Assembly (NCBI GenBank): GCA_006538405.1
Contig: BJKQ01000001.1
Span: 1,426,001 to 1,490,000, forward strand
From: Hansfordia pulvinata
Taxonomy: Eukaryota; Ascomycota; Sordariomycetes; Xylariales
Direction: 5' to 3'
Length of the DNA: 64,000 nt
The notes under the pieces are model-generated. The model did not search any database, was not told where the DNA came from, and saw only the letters and a list, made by a program, of their open reading frames with translations. Shown here one piece after another: positions 44,311-56,132 of this stretch (position 1 is the stretch's first letter; the number at the start of each line of letters is the position of its first letter). A program made the translations under genes and the position numbers.

Positions 44311-45981
44311 TCATGTCTTGGCCCCTCGATCCAGTCCCGCTTGGTTCAGAATCTCGGCCAGATCTGCCCCATGCGTATCGCAATGCTGCATGATGAGATC
44401 CCGCACCCACGGCCCTCTGGGCCGGAACACCGCCTTGTAGGGCAGCGGCCTCACCGAGAACCCCGCCGTGCTGGCCAGCGGGTCGATCACGGCCGGCGCG
44501 CCCCAGGCCGTGGTGGCGGGCCCGACGTCGAAGGCCCACAGCAGCCGCGCCACGGCGATGAAGAGCTGGTTGCGCGCAATGTGCTGCCCCGTGCACACCC
44601 GCCGCCCGTACCCGAAGCCCGGGGTGTACAGGTCCCTGATCCCGGGGATCGTCTTGGACGTCTTGTCGCCCTGCGCCGGGAGCCACCGCTCCGGGATGAA
44701 GTCCTCCACGTCCGGCCCGTACACGGACTCGTCGCGGCCGATTCCCCAGTGGTTGGCCAGGACCAGCGAGCCTGCGGGGATCCGGTAGCCTAGATACTCG
44801 TCGTCCTTGTCTCCGCAGTACTTGTGAGGCACGCCGCCGCCCACCACTGGCCGCCAACGCATCGTCTCGTGCACAATAGCCTGGATATAAGCAAGCTGGG
44901 GCATGTCCTCGAATTGCGGCAGCCGGTCTTTGCCCACCACCTCATCCAGGAGCCTCTGCGCCTTGGCGACGAAGGCCCCGTCCCCCGTCAGGCAAGCAAC
45001 GACGAACCAGCTCAGCGTCATGGTGGAGGTGTCGAGCGCGGCGTCCGCGAGGACGCCCAGGTCAAAGGCCAGCTCTTCCGGCGACATGTTCCGGCCCTCC
45101 TTGCTGTCTCGGAAGTACTTGGCAAAGTTCCAGCCAGGGTTCGCAAAGCCCCGCTCCATGTTGCCCACGTGGAGGCTGCGCTCGAGCTGCCAGAGGTCGC
45201 GCCCGGTCTTCTTCCATGGGGCCAGGAAGGCGGGCAGGTGGTTCAGGACGGGGAACAGGTCGACCAGGTGCGCGCCCATGAGGATGTTCTTGACGGCCTC
45301 GCCCTGCACGTACTGCGCGTGGCGCAGCACCTGCTCGTGTCCGGTCCTGAACCGCATGCCGTAGTTCAGCGCGTAGATGATGCTGGCCGTCATGCGGTCG
45401 AACCAGTGGTCACAGTCGATCCCGCCGCCCTCGCCCTCGCCCTCGCCCTCGCCGCCGCCGGCCCCGTCGGCGCTGGTCAGGAGGTCGAAGAGCAGCTGGC
45501 GCGACTCGAGCTCCTGCAGGGGGCGGTAGGCGGCGGCGGCGCGGGCGACGAGCAGCGGGGCCTCCATGCGCTGGTGCAGCAGGTAGTCGCGGTCGTACTG
45601 GCGCAGCAGGATGTTGAGCCCGCCGGAGCCCATCTCGCCGGAGACGACGGAGCGGGCGCGGCCGGAGTACAGGGCGCCGCGGCGGGACAGCAGGTCGTGG
45701 GCGGCGGTGGCGCCGTCGAGGACGACGACGGGCTGCGTCGCCACGTCGAGGTAGAGGACGGGGCTGCCGCCGCCGACGCCGGGGTCCCGGCTCCACGCGT
45801 GGTACTGGATCCACGGCTGGTGCAGCGGCACCTGCGCGAGGTTGCCGAGCAGCGGCCGGCCCCGCGGGCCCGGGGGCAGAGGCAGGCGCGAGCGGCGGCC
45901 GCCGTACCGGGCGGAGAGGGCCCTCAAAGCGAGGAGCGCGGCCAGGACGCCGGCGGCCAGGTGCAGAAGCTGCAGAGCCAT
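44311..45981 (-). CDS. Cytochrome P450 monooxygenase
   Basis: Microsomal haem-thiolate monooxygenase; substrate unknown. It resembles the fungal group annotated as O-methylsterigmatocystin oxidoreductase-like. Intronless, 556 residues from the ATG at 45981. Residues 1-25 form the membrane anchor (LLHLAAGVLAALLALRAL), then the proline hinge LPLPPGPRGRPLLGNL. The I-helix is degenerate (LADAALDTSTMTLSWFV), ExxR is ETMRWRP, and the haem loop is FGYGRRVCTGQHIA with the ligand Cys at residue 463. A Gly-Glu repeat (GGGEGEGEGEGGG, about residue 180) interrupts the helical region. An in-frame extension upstream of 45981 lacks any anchor logic, so I chose the later ATG. The SDR gene upstream lies on the same strand, 1 kb away. 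Confidence 0.92.
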   Translation of the reverse strand: MALQLLHLAAGVLAALLALRALSARYGGRRSRLPLPPGPRGRPLLGNLAQVPLHQPWIQYHAWSRDPGVGGGSPVLYLDVATQPVVVLDGATAAHDLLSRRGALYSGRARSVVSGEMGSGGLNILLRQYDRDYLLHQRMEAPLLVARAAAAYRPLQELESRQLLFDLLTSADGAGGGEGEGEGEGGGIDCDHWFDRMTASIIYALNYGMRFRTGHEQVLRHAQYVQGEAVKNILMGAHLVDLFPVLNHLPAFLAPWKKTGRDLWQLERSLHVGNMERGFANPGWNFAKYFRDSKEGRNMSPEELAFDLGVLADAALDTSTMTLSWFVVACLTGDGAFVAKAQRLLDEVVGKDRLPQFEDMPQLAYIQAIVHETMRWRPVVGGGVPHKYCGDKDDEYLGYRIPAGSLVLANHWGIGRDESVYGPDVEDFIPERWLPAQGDKTSKTIPGIRDLYTPGFGYGRRVCTGQHIARNQLFIAVARLLWAFDVGPATTAWGAPAVIDPLASTAGFSVRPLPYKAVFRPRGPWVRDLIMQHCDTHGADLAEILNQAGLDRGAKT

Positions 45982-47005
45982 CTTGCACGGTAGAGTATGA
46001 CTGATGGGCTCAGGGGTCGAAGATGAAATGGGTGGGCAGAAGACGAGACTCAGCAGCACAGAACAGATCGAGGTCTGGCCTGAGACTCGCGACGGCTTGC
46101 GCGGTGTGAGGAAGCGAGCAAAGCACTGGTAGAGACGGCTTTGCCAAAGGGGGGGGGGGGGATCTTCATGCGTCTTTTGGATACCACGCAGAAACGGGAG
46201 AGGGGTCCTTCTCGCCTTTGCTGGTGGTGCGATCACGCCTGGGGCCGCCACGCCCTCGTCGACGGCGTTACTCGTATACTATCGCATATACGCGGGCAAG
46301 AGAGCAGTGCCCAGCCAGGATGAGAGTCTCAGAGCGCGCGTGTGAAAAAGACCCGTGCAGCCGATGGCAGGGCCCCGCGTGCATGAGGTATAGGCAGAGC
46401 GTGGTGGGCTCCGGCGAGGCGATTGGCCCGGAGCCGGGGAGGGGTCGGACACAGTTGCAATCAAATGCCGGGATCTGGGGTTTTATTCTCGAAAAGTCCG
46501 GATGAGGACGGCCGGGGGGAAAGGGGGATGGAGATGGGAGGACATGGGTATGGTCTGTCTGCACGACAGTCTCGACCCTCGCGCAACTCTGCGCGCGGCG
46601 GTGGCGTCTCACACGGAACCAGAGGAGCAGTAGGGTCTGTTCAGTGCACACCCAATGGCACTATCGGCATCGCCGTCCGCGACGACTGGTTTGCGCAGAC
46701 GAGATGGCCGTTGTTCTTTCACCAGCCGGTGGCCAGTCGGAGCCCAGCACCAATCACCGGAGTTCTCCGAGCAGGGGGACACGCCCCTTTGGCCGGGCGC
46801 GCGCCTGGAGGGGGGGGGGGGTGCTGATTTTAAACGATTCCTTGGCTTACTATAAAGGTATATACATGATGATGTCGAGGTGACTGACCCGTTGGATCTC
46901 AAACAACGTTTGCTGGTCTGGCGGTGTTTTCCTCGTTTCTTGACAAATCGTGAATTACCCTTGTCTCGTCTCGACTCGTCATTCTTGGCTTCGCTTCGCT
47001 TCGCT
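45982..47005. other. P450 promoter region and SDR 3' end
   Basis: No gene supported. It contains poly-G runs (46149-46161, 46810-46821) and one ACTCGTA word near 46270. Confidence 0.5.
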
Positions 47006-47700
47006 TCAAACCCTGAGCGTCTTCACCTCGGGGAACTCGACGTACCCCTTCCCCTTGACGAACGTGTCCTCCCAAGGCCCCTGCTCCGGGTCCTGCGCCA
47101 GGCGCAGGAAGTGCTCGGCGTGCGCGTCGCCGTCGGTGCCGGTCCACATGGGGCTGCCGTCCGGGTGGCGCTCGTCGGAGTAGTAGAATCTTGGGGGGCA
47201 GTCCGTGTTAGCAGGGGCGTCTCAATGAGATGAATTAGAAGGATATCGTGGGTTTCTTGGGATGGTAGAGAGGAGAAGAAGAAGGAAAAAAAAGAAAAAG
47301 AAAGGGCGGGCAAGGTGAGAGAAAAAAGAAAGAAAGAAAAAAAAACTCACTTCCAAGGCTTATCCAGGTAGTTCGCCAGGGCGAGGTCGCGGATGATGGT
47401 GGCGCCGCCCGTCTTGCCGACGGCGAACTCGAGGAAGCCGGGCACGGCGGTGCGGTTGAAGGCGTTGCCCGTGTAGATGAAGGTGGCGCCTGGGCGGCCC
47501 CCTTCTTCGTCGTCGTCGTCGGCCGCCGCGCGGGACGACTCCTCGAAGGCGGCCGCCGACTCCCGAGCCGCGGCCCAGGCGCTCGTCACGTTGACGTGGA
47601 GCGCCTGCGTGAACTGCTCCAGGGTCGGGCTGAAGGGGTGCGGCGGGTTGATGGAGGCGTGATAGTAGGCTGTTGAGGGTTTTTATCGAGTTAGTCTTTT

Positions 47701-47735
<35 letters not shown>

Positions 47736-48068
47736 TTTTCATATCTTTTCTCTGTCTTATCTGGAACACAGGGCTATCTACTCTTCAAAGGGGGGGGGAG
47801 CAAGCCAGAAGAAAAAGAAAAGAAAAGAAAAGAGCATACCGTTGTAGATGACGCACGAGGGCGGCCCGACGGCGGCGCGGACGTCGGCGAACAGGCCGGC
47901 GATGGTCTCGGGCCGGGCGGCGTCGAGGGGGAACCAGGGGTACGGGTGCCCGAGGTCGCTCCGCGTGCGGGAGGCGACGGCGACCTTCCAGCCCGCCGCC
48001 GCGAACGCCCGCGCCGTCGCGCCGCCCACCTTGGGCCCCGCGCCGATGATGAGGACTGTCCGTGACAT
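47006..48068 (-). CDS. Short-chain dehydrogenase/reductase
   Basis: NAD(P)-binding Rossmann protein. Exons 48068-47840, 47669-47351 and 47189-47006 give 243 residues with correct phases; the introns (170 and 161 bases) are pyrimidine/purine-rich on opposite strands. N-terminal nucleotide loop: TVLIIGAGPKVGGATARAF, a GxGxxxG-like variant. VASRTRSD follows the second strand. NAYYHASINPPHPFSPT is the substrate-region lead-in. ATFIYTGNAF and the segment around GFLEFAVGKTGG take the place of the classical YxxxK; I see no canonical Tyr-x-x-x-Lys, so catalysis is unproved. An acidic Asp/Glu run (DDDDEEGG) sits in the middle. Same strand as the P450, which lies downstream. Confidence 0.82.
47705..47734. 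repeat. (CT)n microsatellite inside SDR intron 1
   Basis: About fourteen CT units; read on the minus strand the intron carries a (GA)n tract. Confidence 0.9.
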
Positions 48069-49555
48069 TCTCTTCTTTCTGTTATTTATTTTTTATTTCT
48101 TTAATCCGTCTCTTATTGTCGTTGCCTAGTTTGCGATATGTGGGTTGATAATGTCTGAATATCAGATGGAACGTCTATACTCTGTCGTCGAGACAGCGGA
48201 AATCCATCTCGTCTTATACGCCGAGCGTGGACCCCCGCCCGCCCTTAAGACCAGCAATCATGTGTAGAGACGGTGAGGCCATACCTAAGGCCATGAGTGA
48301 TGGGGTATAGGAAGGGGCGAGCCTGAGGCAGTCAAAAGCCGGCTTATAAATCTTATGGCTTTATAATCAGACCACCCGAACTGCGGCTGCTGCGCGACTG
48401 ACGGCGCGGCCTCCTAATTTGGTTTTAGGTAGCGGCGGCTTTGGTGCCCAGGCGACCGAAAGCGCGTCATGTATGTACGGATCCCTGTAGCCCGCCCTCC
48501 TCATCGGGGCAGAGATGAGCAGGTGAACTCGGGTACCTACAGACAGACAGACAAGGGAACACCAAGTCGATAGATATCTCATGTATTTGTCAGACCGGAG
48601 AGACTTAATATGTAGGTACTTAGTCAAGGCAGCGACAACCCCGTCCGCCCAGGAAGCAAAGAAGAGGCCTGGCCTTCATCTCGGCCTGGCTGAACTCTTG
48701 GCATGAATGGATGGCTGTCCGTGGCACGACTGACAAAAGTCGAGACCATCAGGTAAAATAGGTAGGTAGTTGGATTCGTAGCTTAGATAGGTAGGTAGGT
48801 TACGTCTTCCCACTTCCACCCTCTGCGGGATAGTTGCACCGCCTGGCACACACACACACACAGAGTGCTACAGAAACATGACGAATTACGAATGCGATGT
48901 GCCTGCTTACCTAGGCAGTCACGCATCACGCACCAGAGGGCTTCGGTGGGTGGAAAGACTGACTGGCGCATGTTCGTCCTTCGCATTCCGCAGCCATACT
49001 CTGATGTGCCAAGCTGCCAGCCTCGCCGTTCCAATTCCGGCTCATCGACTTCAGTCTTCGGGGGCCGGCTGCCGTGTTAACAACTGTGTACTACCAATAA
49101 GGCCTGTGCAGGCGCCAATGCATCTGCGAACCTCATTGCCGCTCCCGGCCGGACGGCGAGAAAATTCGAGCCAGTAATAAGACTGGTCTGAAGGGGCGGC
49201 GGCGGCGGCGCGGGCGGCAGCGCGGGCGCCGGCGCGGCTCTGCTCACGTGAGCGGTCCCTGACCGAGCTGCGCCCCATCCCAAAACCACCAAAAGGTCGC
49301 CTTCCTGGTTTCCCTGCGTGCTGACGCGCGCACAACTGATAAAACCGACCGGGCGTAAAAGGGAGGAGGATTGTTTCCCCCCGAGTCAACTTGGGGCAAC
49401 AAGAGAGGCCCTGTGCCTCCTCGAGAAAGAATAAAGAAACAAGACGGTTTCGCGCCGACCCTCCCCGGGGGCAACCGGATTCGAAGATGAATGAAGAAAG
49501 AAAAGCGAAGAGATTGCAATGCTAACGCACCCCTCCCCCCCCCCCCCCAAAACAG
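48069..49555. other. SDR promoter and unresolved 5' region of the next gene
   Basis: No full gene supported. A (CA)n stretch lies at about 48848-48862. The last part contains a branch-like TGCTAACGC at about 49519-49527, a poly-C tract and an AACAG acceptor at 49551-49555, so an intron ends here. The matching first exon was not found. Confidence 0.45.
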
Positions 49556-50013
49556 CTACAAGGCAAGCCCTTCGCGGAAGTCGTCAGCTCGCTCAAGGGC
49601 GGCGACGACCCGGCCAAGAACGAGGTCGTCGTCAACCCGACGGCGGCGACCGTTGCGGGTCCGTGCTCACCGTGAGCCGGGAGAGCGGCGAGGTCCTCGA
49701 GGAGGAGGACCTCGAGGGCCGGGCCAAGCGGGAGTGCCTCGACTCCCTCGTCCCCCGCCACCCCGGAGCCGGCGGCGGGCGATCGCCCCACCAAAGGCGT
49801 AGCGACCCGTCGGGCGAGGACTCCGCCGCCTCGCGGATCTTCCGGCGGAGCTGCCAGACCGTCCAGTGCGCGAACAACGGCGCGGCGCAGGACCACAACC
49901 GGTGCGCGCAGTTCGGCTGCGGGTCCTGCTCGTTGAAGATCCCCTACTACGTCAAGGCGGACGGCGCGATCATCGGGACGTGGGTTACGGCATACTACTG
50001 CAGCATGCCGTAA
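49556..50013 (+). CDS. 3' exon of a cysteine-rich protein (partial, frame-broken)
   Basis: I do not recognise the family. After a plausible acceptor at 49555 the frame reads LQGKPFAEVVSSLKGGDD, NEVVVNPTAATVAG and then stops. One frame over it continues SVLTVSRESGEVLEEEDLEG and ends with a compact cysteine-rich domain: SCQTVQCANNGAAQDHNR, CAQFGCGSCSLKIPYY, TWVTAYYCSMP. A single missing base near 49654-49662 joins the two parts into 152 codons in phase. Six cysteines in the last 55 residues suggest disulfides and secretion, but the signal-peptide exon was not located upstream. It could be a small secreted protein gene or a decayed copy. Confidence 0.5.
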
Positions 50014-51550
50014 ACCCCTAGGCGCACGAGATGGGAGATGGCCTCGGGCTTGGAAGTAGGTCGACATGGGGCGAAGGCGAGGACGGGGGTTTTCCTCGGG
50101 GTTAGATAGACAGAGCGCTGATGGATCAGTACCGTAGGCAAGCCAAGGGTGGACCAAAGAGTACTTGGGTTTAGATAGATAGATATGCGATGAATCTTTT
50201 GTGTCCCCCAACGCCGTCCTTGACCGGTGTGGTATGACGATGCTCCTCAGGTTTGGCCTGGCTAGGTGTGCGTGCAGTGAGCAGCTCAGCCTGCCCGACG
50301 GATATCGCGACGACTCGTGCGCAGTGCTTGTGTGCGTCGACTCAAAAGACAATCCGCATGGAGATGAACCGAAGGGGGCTTGAGCTCTGCGAGTCGCCCT
50401 GGGAGTCGACAATCATCCGTCCGAGACATGTCGACTGACACCGCACATCCAGAGGACCACGGCAAGAAGAAGCACGTCTGACCAACTTGGGGTCCCCACA
50501 GCCACGCTGCTCGTGACCCTGCCTGTGATCTGTAGAATACAAGGCAGTCTCCAAAGAGATGCTTGGACACCTCGGAGCCGATCTCGGGCCCGACGTTCGC
50601 CAGCAAACACACGCCCAAACCTGCAGCGTTCGTGCACTGCGACTCTCTCCGGGGTTCGAGCCATCAAGTCGATCCGCCAACCCCCCTCCCCTTCCCCCCC
50701 CTTCGCACTTGGACTGAACCCGTCTCGGCTTTCATGGCGCGCCAGACGCAACGACACCGGGCCCGGCCCAGAAACGTGATCAGACACGCTCATCACGTAA
50801 ACGGGTGCGCTTCGAGTCGCTCAGGCGGCAACGGCCTGGGGACTTGCGCAAAGAAGGACCACCCAGAGCATCGCAACTCGGGAAGAGCCCCGCCCGAACT
50901 CCGGAGAGGCCCTGGGGCGATGGATGAGGGGCTCTGATGCTGTGGTAATGGCCGGCGGTGCTTGGTTGTTGTTGTTGTTGGTGGTGGTGGTGGTGGTTGG
51001 GTACCTCGAGAATGGCGAGATCTTGGGGCTATAGTCGTCATGGCCGACGGGGCCCAATGGCGTGATACCCAGCCCGCTTTCCCGGAGACCACCAAGAACA
51101 CCCAAGGACGGCAACGGACCACCATCCCCCACGCCCTGCAACGCGGGGGGGCCCCGCCGCGGCCAATCGATGAGCGCTCGTCCGTCCGGGAGGTTGCGAC
51201 GGCGTGGGATGCTCGCGCTCCTCAAAAGACCTGTGTGTTTGTGACGGTGTTATGCTTCCGGCCGCTCGCTCCATCGTCGGAGAGAGTTGTTGGCGCGCCT
51301 CCAATTGGATCAGAGCGCTGTCGTTGCGCAATCCCGTCCATGCTCGCACATCACCGCGGCAATTGGCACGGCCGCCCGCCGCATCGGGGCGTCTATAAGA
51401 GCAGCCAGCCGTAGGGCTGTCAGCCCCTCACTCCCGAGCAATGCTGGACGACCCCTCCGGATCAAGCAGCGCTCAGCAAGACGGCCCAACTTGTCGCTTT
51501 CCGTAGAGATACACGCCCACCCGAGAGAGCACCGGGAGAAAGCTGCCACC
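50014..51550. other. Promoter region of the TauD gene
   Basis: No supported gene. A GTT/GGT repeat lies at 50966-50999. Confidence 0.5.
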
Positions 51551-52883
51551 ATGGCCCCCTCCGCCACCGAGACGACCACGGCGCCTCCCGCCGAGGCCTT
51601 CCACTCCCTCAAGACGACCTACTTCGGCGCCTACAAGGCCCTGGCTCCCGTCGACTACTCCAAGGACACCGAGCTGGGCAAGAACGGGCACACAGCCGCA
51701 AAGGTGAGTCGTATCTGTCCCCCGGACCCTCTCGATCCATCCCGGCCCCCCCAGCTAAAGCCGAAGCAAGTATCCGCACTACCTCCCGACGTGGGACGCG
51801 TCGCAGAAGTACCCCCCGCTCGAGCCGTTCGAGCACCACGAGCACGGCAAGGACGCCGACACGGCGTACCCGGACCTGCTCCCCGAGGGCACCCAGGTGA
51901 CGGAGCTGACGCCGACGACCGGCAGCGAGGTCCGCGGCGTGCAGCTCAGCGGCCTGAGCGACGCCGGCAAGGACCAGCTCGCCCGCCTGGTCGCCGAGCG
52001 CAAGGTGGTGGCCTTCCGCGGCCAGGACTTCGCCGACCTGCCCATCCAGGACGCCCTGGACTACGGCGGCTACTTCGGGCGCCACCACATCCACCCGACC
52101 TCGGGCTCGCCCGAGGGCTTCCCCGAGGTGCACCTCGTGCACCGGGGCGCCAACGACAAGTCCCACGAGACCTTCTTCCAGACCCGGACGAGCTCCGTGG
52201 CCTGGCACTCGGACGTCTCGTACGAGCGGCAGCCCCCCGGCACCACGTTCCTCTACATCCTCGACAAGCCCGAGACGGGCGGCGACACGCTCTTCGCCAA
52301 CACCGCCGAGGCCTACCGCCGCCTGAGCCCCCTCTTCCAGGAGAGGCTGCACGGCTTGCGCGCCGTCCACTCGGGCATCGAGCAGGCCTCCGCCTCGCTC
52401 GCCAACGGGCGCCTCAAGCGACGCGAGCCCGTCGCCCACGCCCACCCCATCGTGCGCACGCACCCGGCCACGGGGGAGAAGGCGCTGTACCTGAACCCGC
52501 AGTGTATGTCACCAAAAAAAAAAAAAAGACCCCCGGAAACCCCCCCCCCCCCCTCTTCTCTTTGACCGCAACGTGGAAGCGTCAAACTGACACTCCCCTC
52601 CCCCCTTTCCCAACGACAAACAGTCACCCGCGAGATCGTCGGCCTGAAGAAGGAAGAGTCCGACGCCATCCTCAAGTTCCTGTACGACCACGTGGCGTTC
52701 GGGGCGGACTTCCACGCCCGCGTCAAGTGGGAGGAGGGCACCGTCGTGGTCTGGGACAACCGGGTCACCCAGCACTCGGCGCTGATCGACTGGACCTCGG
52801 GCCAGCGCCGGCACCTGGCCCGGCTGACGCCGCAGGCCGAGAGGCCGTACGAGACGCCGTTCCAGAGAGACGAGGGCAGGTAG
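51551..52883 (+). CDS. TauD/Jlp1-type 2-oxoglutarate-dependent dioxygenase
   Basis: Fe(II)/2-oxoglutarate dioxygenase of the taurine/sulfonate family, typically releasing sulfite from sulfonates for sulfur supply; the substrate here is inferred. Exons 51551-51703, 51771-52503 and 52624-52883 give 381 residues in phase. The N-terminal part has the fungal lead YPHYLPTWDASQKYPPLEPF. Core: TPTTGSEVRGVQLSGLSD, VVAFRGQDFADLP, the iron ligands WHSDVSYE (HxD) and VTQHSALID (distal His), with TRLYLN-like GEKALYLNPQF before the second intron, and the oxoglutarate-binding arginine in QRRHLARLTP. Intron 2 contains an A run and a C run, both sequence-error prone but harmless. ATG in a CCACC context. Converges with the next gene, 49 bases apart. 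Confidence 0.93.
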
Positions 52884-52932
52884 AAGCGGAAAGGGGGCGG
52901 CGAGGAGGCGCAATAGAGGAAGGCGTGTGGGT

Positions 52933-54232
52933 TCAGAGGAAACCCGGCATGATGTCCTGTCTGCGCGAGGACGGCTCGCTCCTCCGGCCTCGCCGGCGCG
53001 GAGGCTCGCCCGTGCTGCTTGTGTAGCTTTTACTCTTGTAATCTTTTGGATCTGCATCAATGCGACCCTTTTCCTCACTCGCTGCCTCTTCGACTTTGAT
53101 GAAATCGCTGGCTCTTCTCGGCTCGGACCTCGGCCTTTCCTTGTGGTGGCGTGTCAGCGTCGCAAGCCTGTCCCGGGTCGACTCCTGCTCGCGGCGAACC
53201 TCCTGGTGAACTGCGCGCCCGCGCGCCGGCTCGGGCTCGGCCGGCTCTTCATCGTCGGTCGTGTCGTCGGCGCCGACGAGCGCGGCGCCCGCGGCCTCTC
53301 TCTTGACGGGCGGCAGCGCGCGCGTCCCTCCTGAGATCGGCGGCCTGCGACTGCTGCCATCGTCGTCGTCGCCGGCGTCGTCGTCCCCGTCGCCGCTGCG
53401 CCCGCGGAAGCCGGCAGAGGCGCGCGTGGTTGTGGCCCCCGCCGACACCGCCGTGTCTATGCGGGCGAGCCGCCTCGCCGCCTTGCGCGGGCTGTCCATG
53501 AGGCCCCGCAGCGAGGCGCTGTACCAGGTGTTGTCGTCGCCGGCGGGATCCTCCTCCTCGTCGGTGTTCGGGGAGGCCGCCGCCGCCGCCGCCTGCCTCT
53601 GCCGGCGGCCGAGCGCCTTGCGGGTCCGCCTGTGCCTGGCGAGGCTGCTCATGCGGCCGAGCACGGGCCGCGAGATGTCCTGGATGGTCTCGGCGTTCTG
53701 GGACCTGGCGGCGGCCTTGAGCCGGTGGTACTCGGCCGCGTGCATGTGGGCGGTGAAGCGCTGGGCGACGACCAGCAGCTCGTCCTCGACCATGCGGTAC
53801 CGGTCGTCGTTGTCTAGACCCTCTCTCATGAACCTGGAGAGAGTGTGAGCCGGGCGTGCGTCATGTAGAGGACTGCAGAGCGGTGGGGGGGAATGGGGCA
53901 AAGGGGACTTACACTTCATCGAGAGGCTCGGGGTTGACTGGGGAGGTGGATCTTTGTCGTTCTAAGGGTTGGTCAACTCGGGTGGGTGAGCACGCGGGAG
54001 TTGCCAAGAAGCAACAGGCCCCCGGGAAGCTGGACGGGTCTTTCTCAGACTACTTACTATGTGATGGATGGGATCCGGAGGGCGAAGTGGCAGATAAAGG
54101 TGCGCTTGCGCCGGGGTTTGCATCGTCTGCATCGTCTACATTCGGGATGGAGCCTGGAGTAGCTGATGAGGCCGAGGTAGACTGCATGGTCTGATCCTGG
54201 GGAGGACGCTTCCATGGTAGCTTGCGCGTCAT
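52933..54232 (-). CDS. Conserved fungal protein of unknown function
   Basis: Three exons (54232-54058, 53961-53913, 53833-52933) give 374 residues; exon 2 is only 49 bases. The start MTRKLPWKRP matches a filamentous-ascomycete family I recall as opening with a basic-LPWK motif. The best conserved block is EPLDEVFMREGLDNDDRYRM, running on through VEDELLVVAQRFTAHMHAAE and YHRLKAAARSQNAETIQDIS, which looks like a helical domain. The remainder is disordered and charged (Asp/Glu clusters, Arg-rich C-terminus RRRGRRSEPSSRRQD). The composition suggests a nuclear protein. I know of no assigned function. Confidence 0.8.
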
Positions 54233-56132
54233 TAGGGGCGCAGACAGAACATTGAGTAGGGCAAACGATTGGATGTGGTCGGAGTGTTGAAGTGGCAGGG
54301 GATGTACTCGTAGACGCGACGGCGATGGTGTTGATGATGCTTATTCCAGTTTAGTGCATTTATGCAGGTACGGGACCACATCTCAATTTAATGCACATCA
54401 ACCGCACGTGCACTGATGCAGCACCAGACGGCACTCGAATCACGCTCTGCTGTCACATGCATTGTGCCGATACCTGCATAAAACAAATGCATATTGTGAA
54501 GCGCATTTGGCAGTGGCACGACGCACACAGTACTCAAGTGTACGAGTATCTCGCCTTGTGATCATAGGTACGCCAGACGTATCGATGCAGGACCTGATGT
54601 AACAGGGGCAGTCTTATATCTCAAGTGATGTGCAGCTGGAAAGACAGTAGAGATGCGTCTTGATGTGAAATGTCTGATCATCCATCCATGCCCATACGAA
54701 TGACCGCGGCCTTGGACTCGAGCACCGTCCGAGAGGGCCACCGGGGGCTTTACAGGTTCAGGCTCAAGTTAGGTACTATCAATACATTGATGTATCAGAT
54801 ACTCATGTAGGTAGTGGCGGCATTACCCCAGTCTCCGTTACTCAGCAATAACCCGTGCTGAATTGCAGATACGCGTATGCCCGAATCTGGTACCAGACCA
54901 GTATATCCCGTACTCGCCCGAGTGAGTGAGTGCTCGCATGTCTGTTGATAGACGACGTCATCAACACCACCGCACTCCAAGCAGCCCAGCTCGGGCAGCC
55001 GCCAAGACAGACAGAAATTGAAGAAGATGACGACGACGAGCATCCATCGCGACACCCTTCTCGCCCTTGCGTGAACCTGTGCTCACCCGCCTCCCACATC
55101 GCACCCGCCCGCGGCGTCGCTCGCCCTGGGGCCCTGTGGGACTCTTGACGGAGCTATCAGCTGCTAGCGGCGGTCTAACAACTTGGTCCCCTTTCTTTTA
55201 CCTCTCCCTCTTTCCTGGCTTCGCCTCGCTTCGCTTCTTGTCTCGTACCCGAGGTGTGTGTGTCGCTCTCTGCAGTGGCCGCTGGCTGACTGACCGCGCC
55301 TCGTGGCCAGCCTCCATCCCTGCGAGTTCTGCTTGTGCTGTGCTGTGTTCGTAGCATAGGTGAATCCGGCAGTCAGCTTGCTTCCATTGCGGATCCTCGC
55401 AAGGTTGGCTACCTTTGACAACACTGATACTCGTGATAACAAGTCGGCCCCGGCCCTCCCGTCACCGGCCACCGCTAGCCAAGACTCGGAGGGGGCCCCC
55501 GGGCCTGCTTTGCTCTGCTTTGCTTCTGGCACACGGCCCTCCGACGCGCCACGCCCATCAGACTTTTTGGGCCCAATGGAACCTGGTCTGGCCTGGCCGG
55601 ACCCCGTTGTGACAGGTCATCTCCCTATCTGGCACGTGTTTCACGTTGACCGACTACTGAATCGATGCTTCCTTTCTTCTTCTTCTTCTTCTTCTTCTTC
55701 TTCTACGAGTACTACTACCACTTCGAGTAACATATTGCTTCCACCCTCGTCCCCTCATTAGCTCTTCTGCTCCCTCTCCCTCCGCCCGCCCGCCCGCTGT
55801 GGGAGCCAGCAGGAAAACCCCTCTTGCCTACCTAAGTAATGAAACCGTGACTCACGCTCTGTTGCTGGTAGGTCTCGCCCACCACCAAACCAGGGTCTGA
55901 TAACAGGCAGAAGCGAGTCTCTCTTCCCATCACAGCCTTGCAGCGCGCGCCTCGCCAGCCATATCTAAACCGCCTCTCCTCCCCTTCGACCAAGTCGTAA
56001 CCGCTGCTTTGACTCTGACCGGAGATCATCGGCCCGAGTGCGCGCCTCCGGGAGACAAGAGGAAGAAGGAGAGAGAAAGACCAAAAAAAACACGAGACAA
56101 AGGAGAGGAGAGAGAAAAAAGAATTAACAGCC
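54233..56132. other. Divergent promoter region
   Basis: No gene supported. ACTCGTA/TACGAGT words occur near 54306, 54541 and 55704, and a (TTC)n repeat at 55676-55703. Confidence 0.5.
55676..55703. repeat. (TTC)n microsatellite
   Basis: About nine TTC units, directly followed by CTACGAGTACTAC. Confidence 0.9.

Noticed and set aside
44824..45993. 389-codon plus-strand frame opposite the P450
   Set aside because: Antisense shadow of a confirmed P450; repetitive Val/Glu composition.
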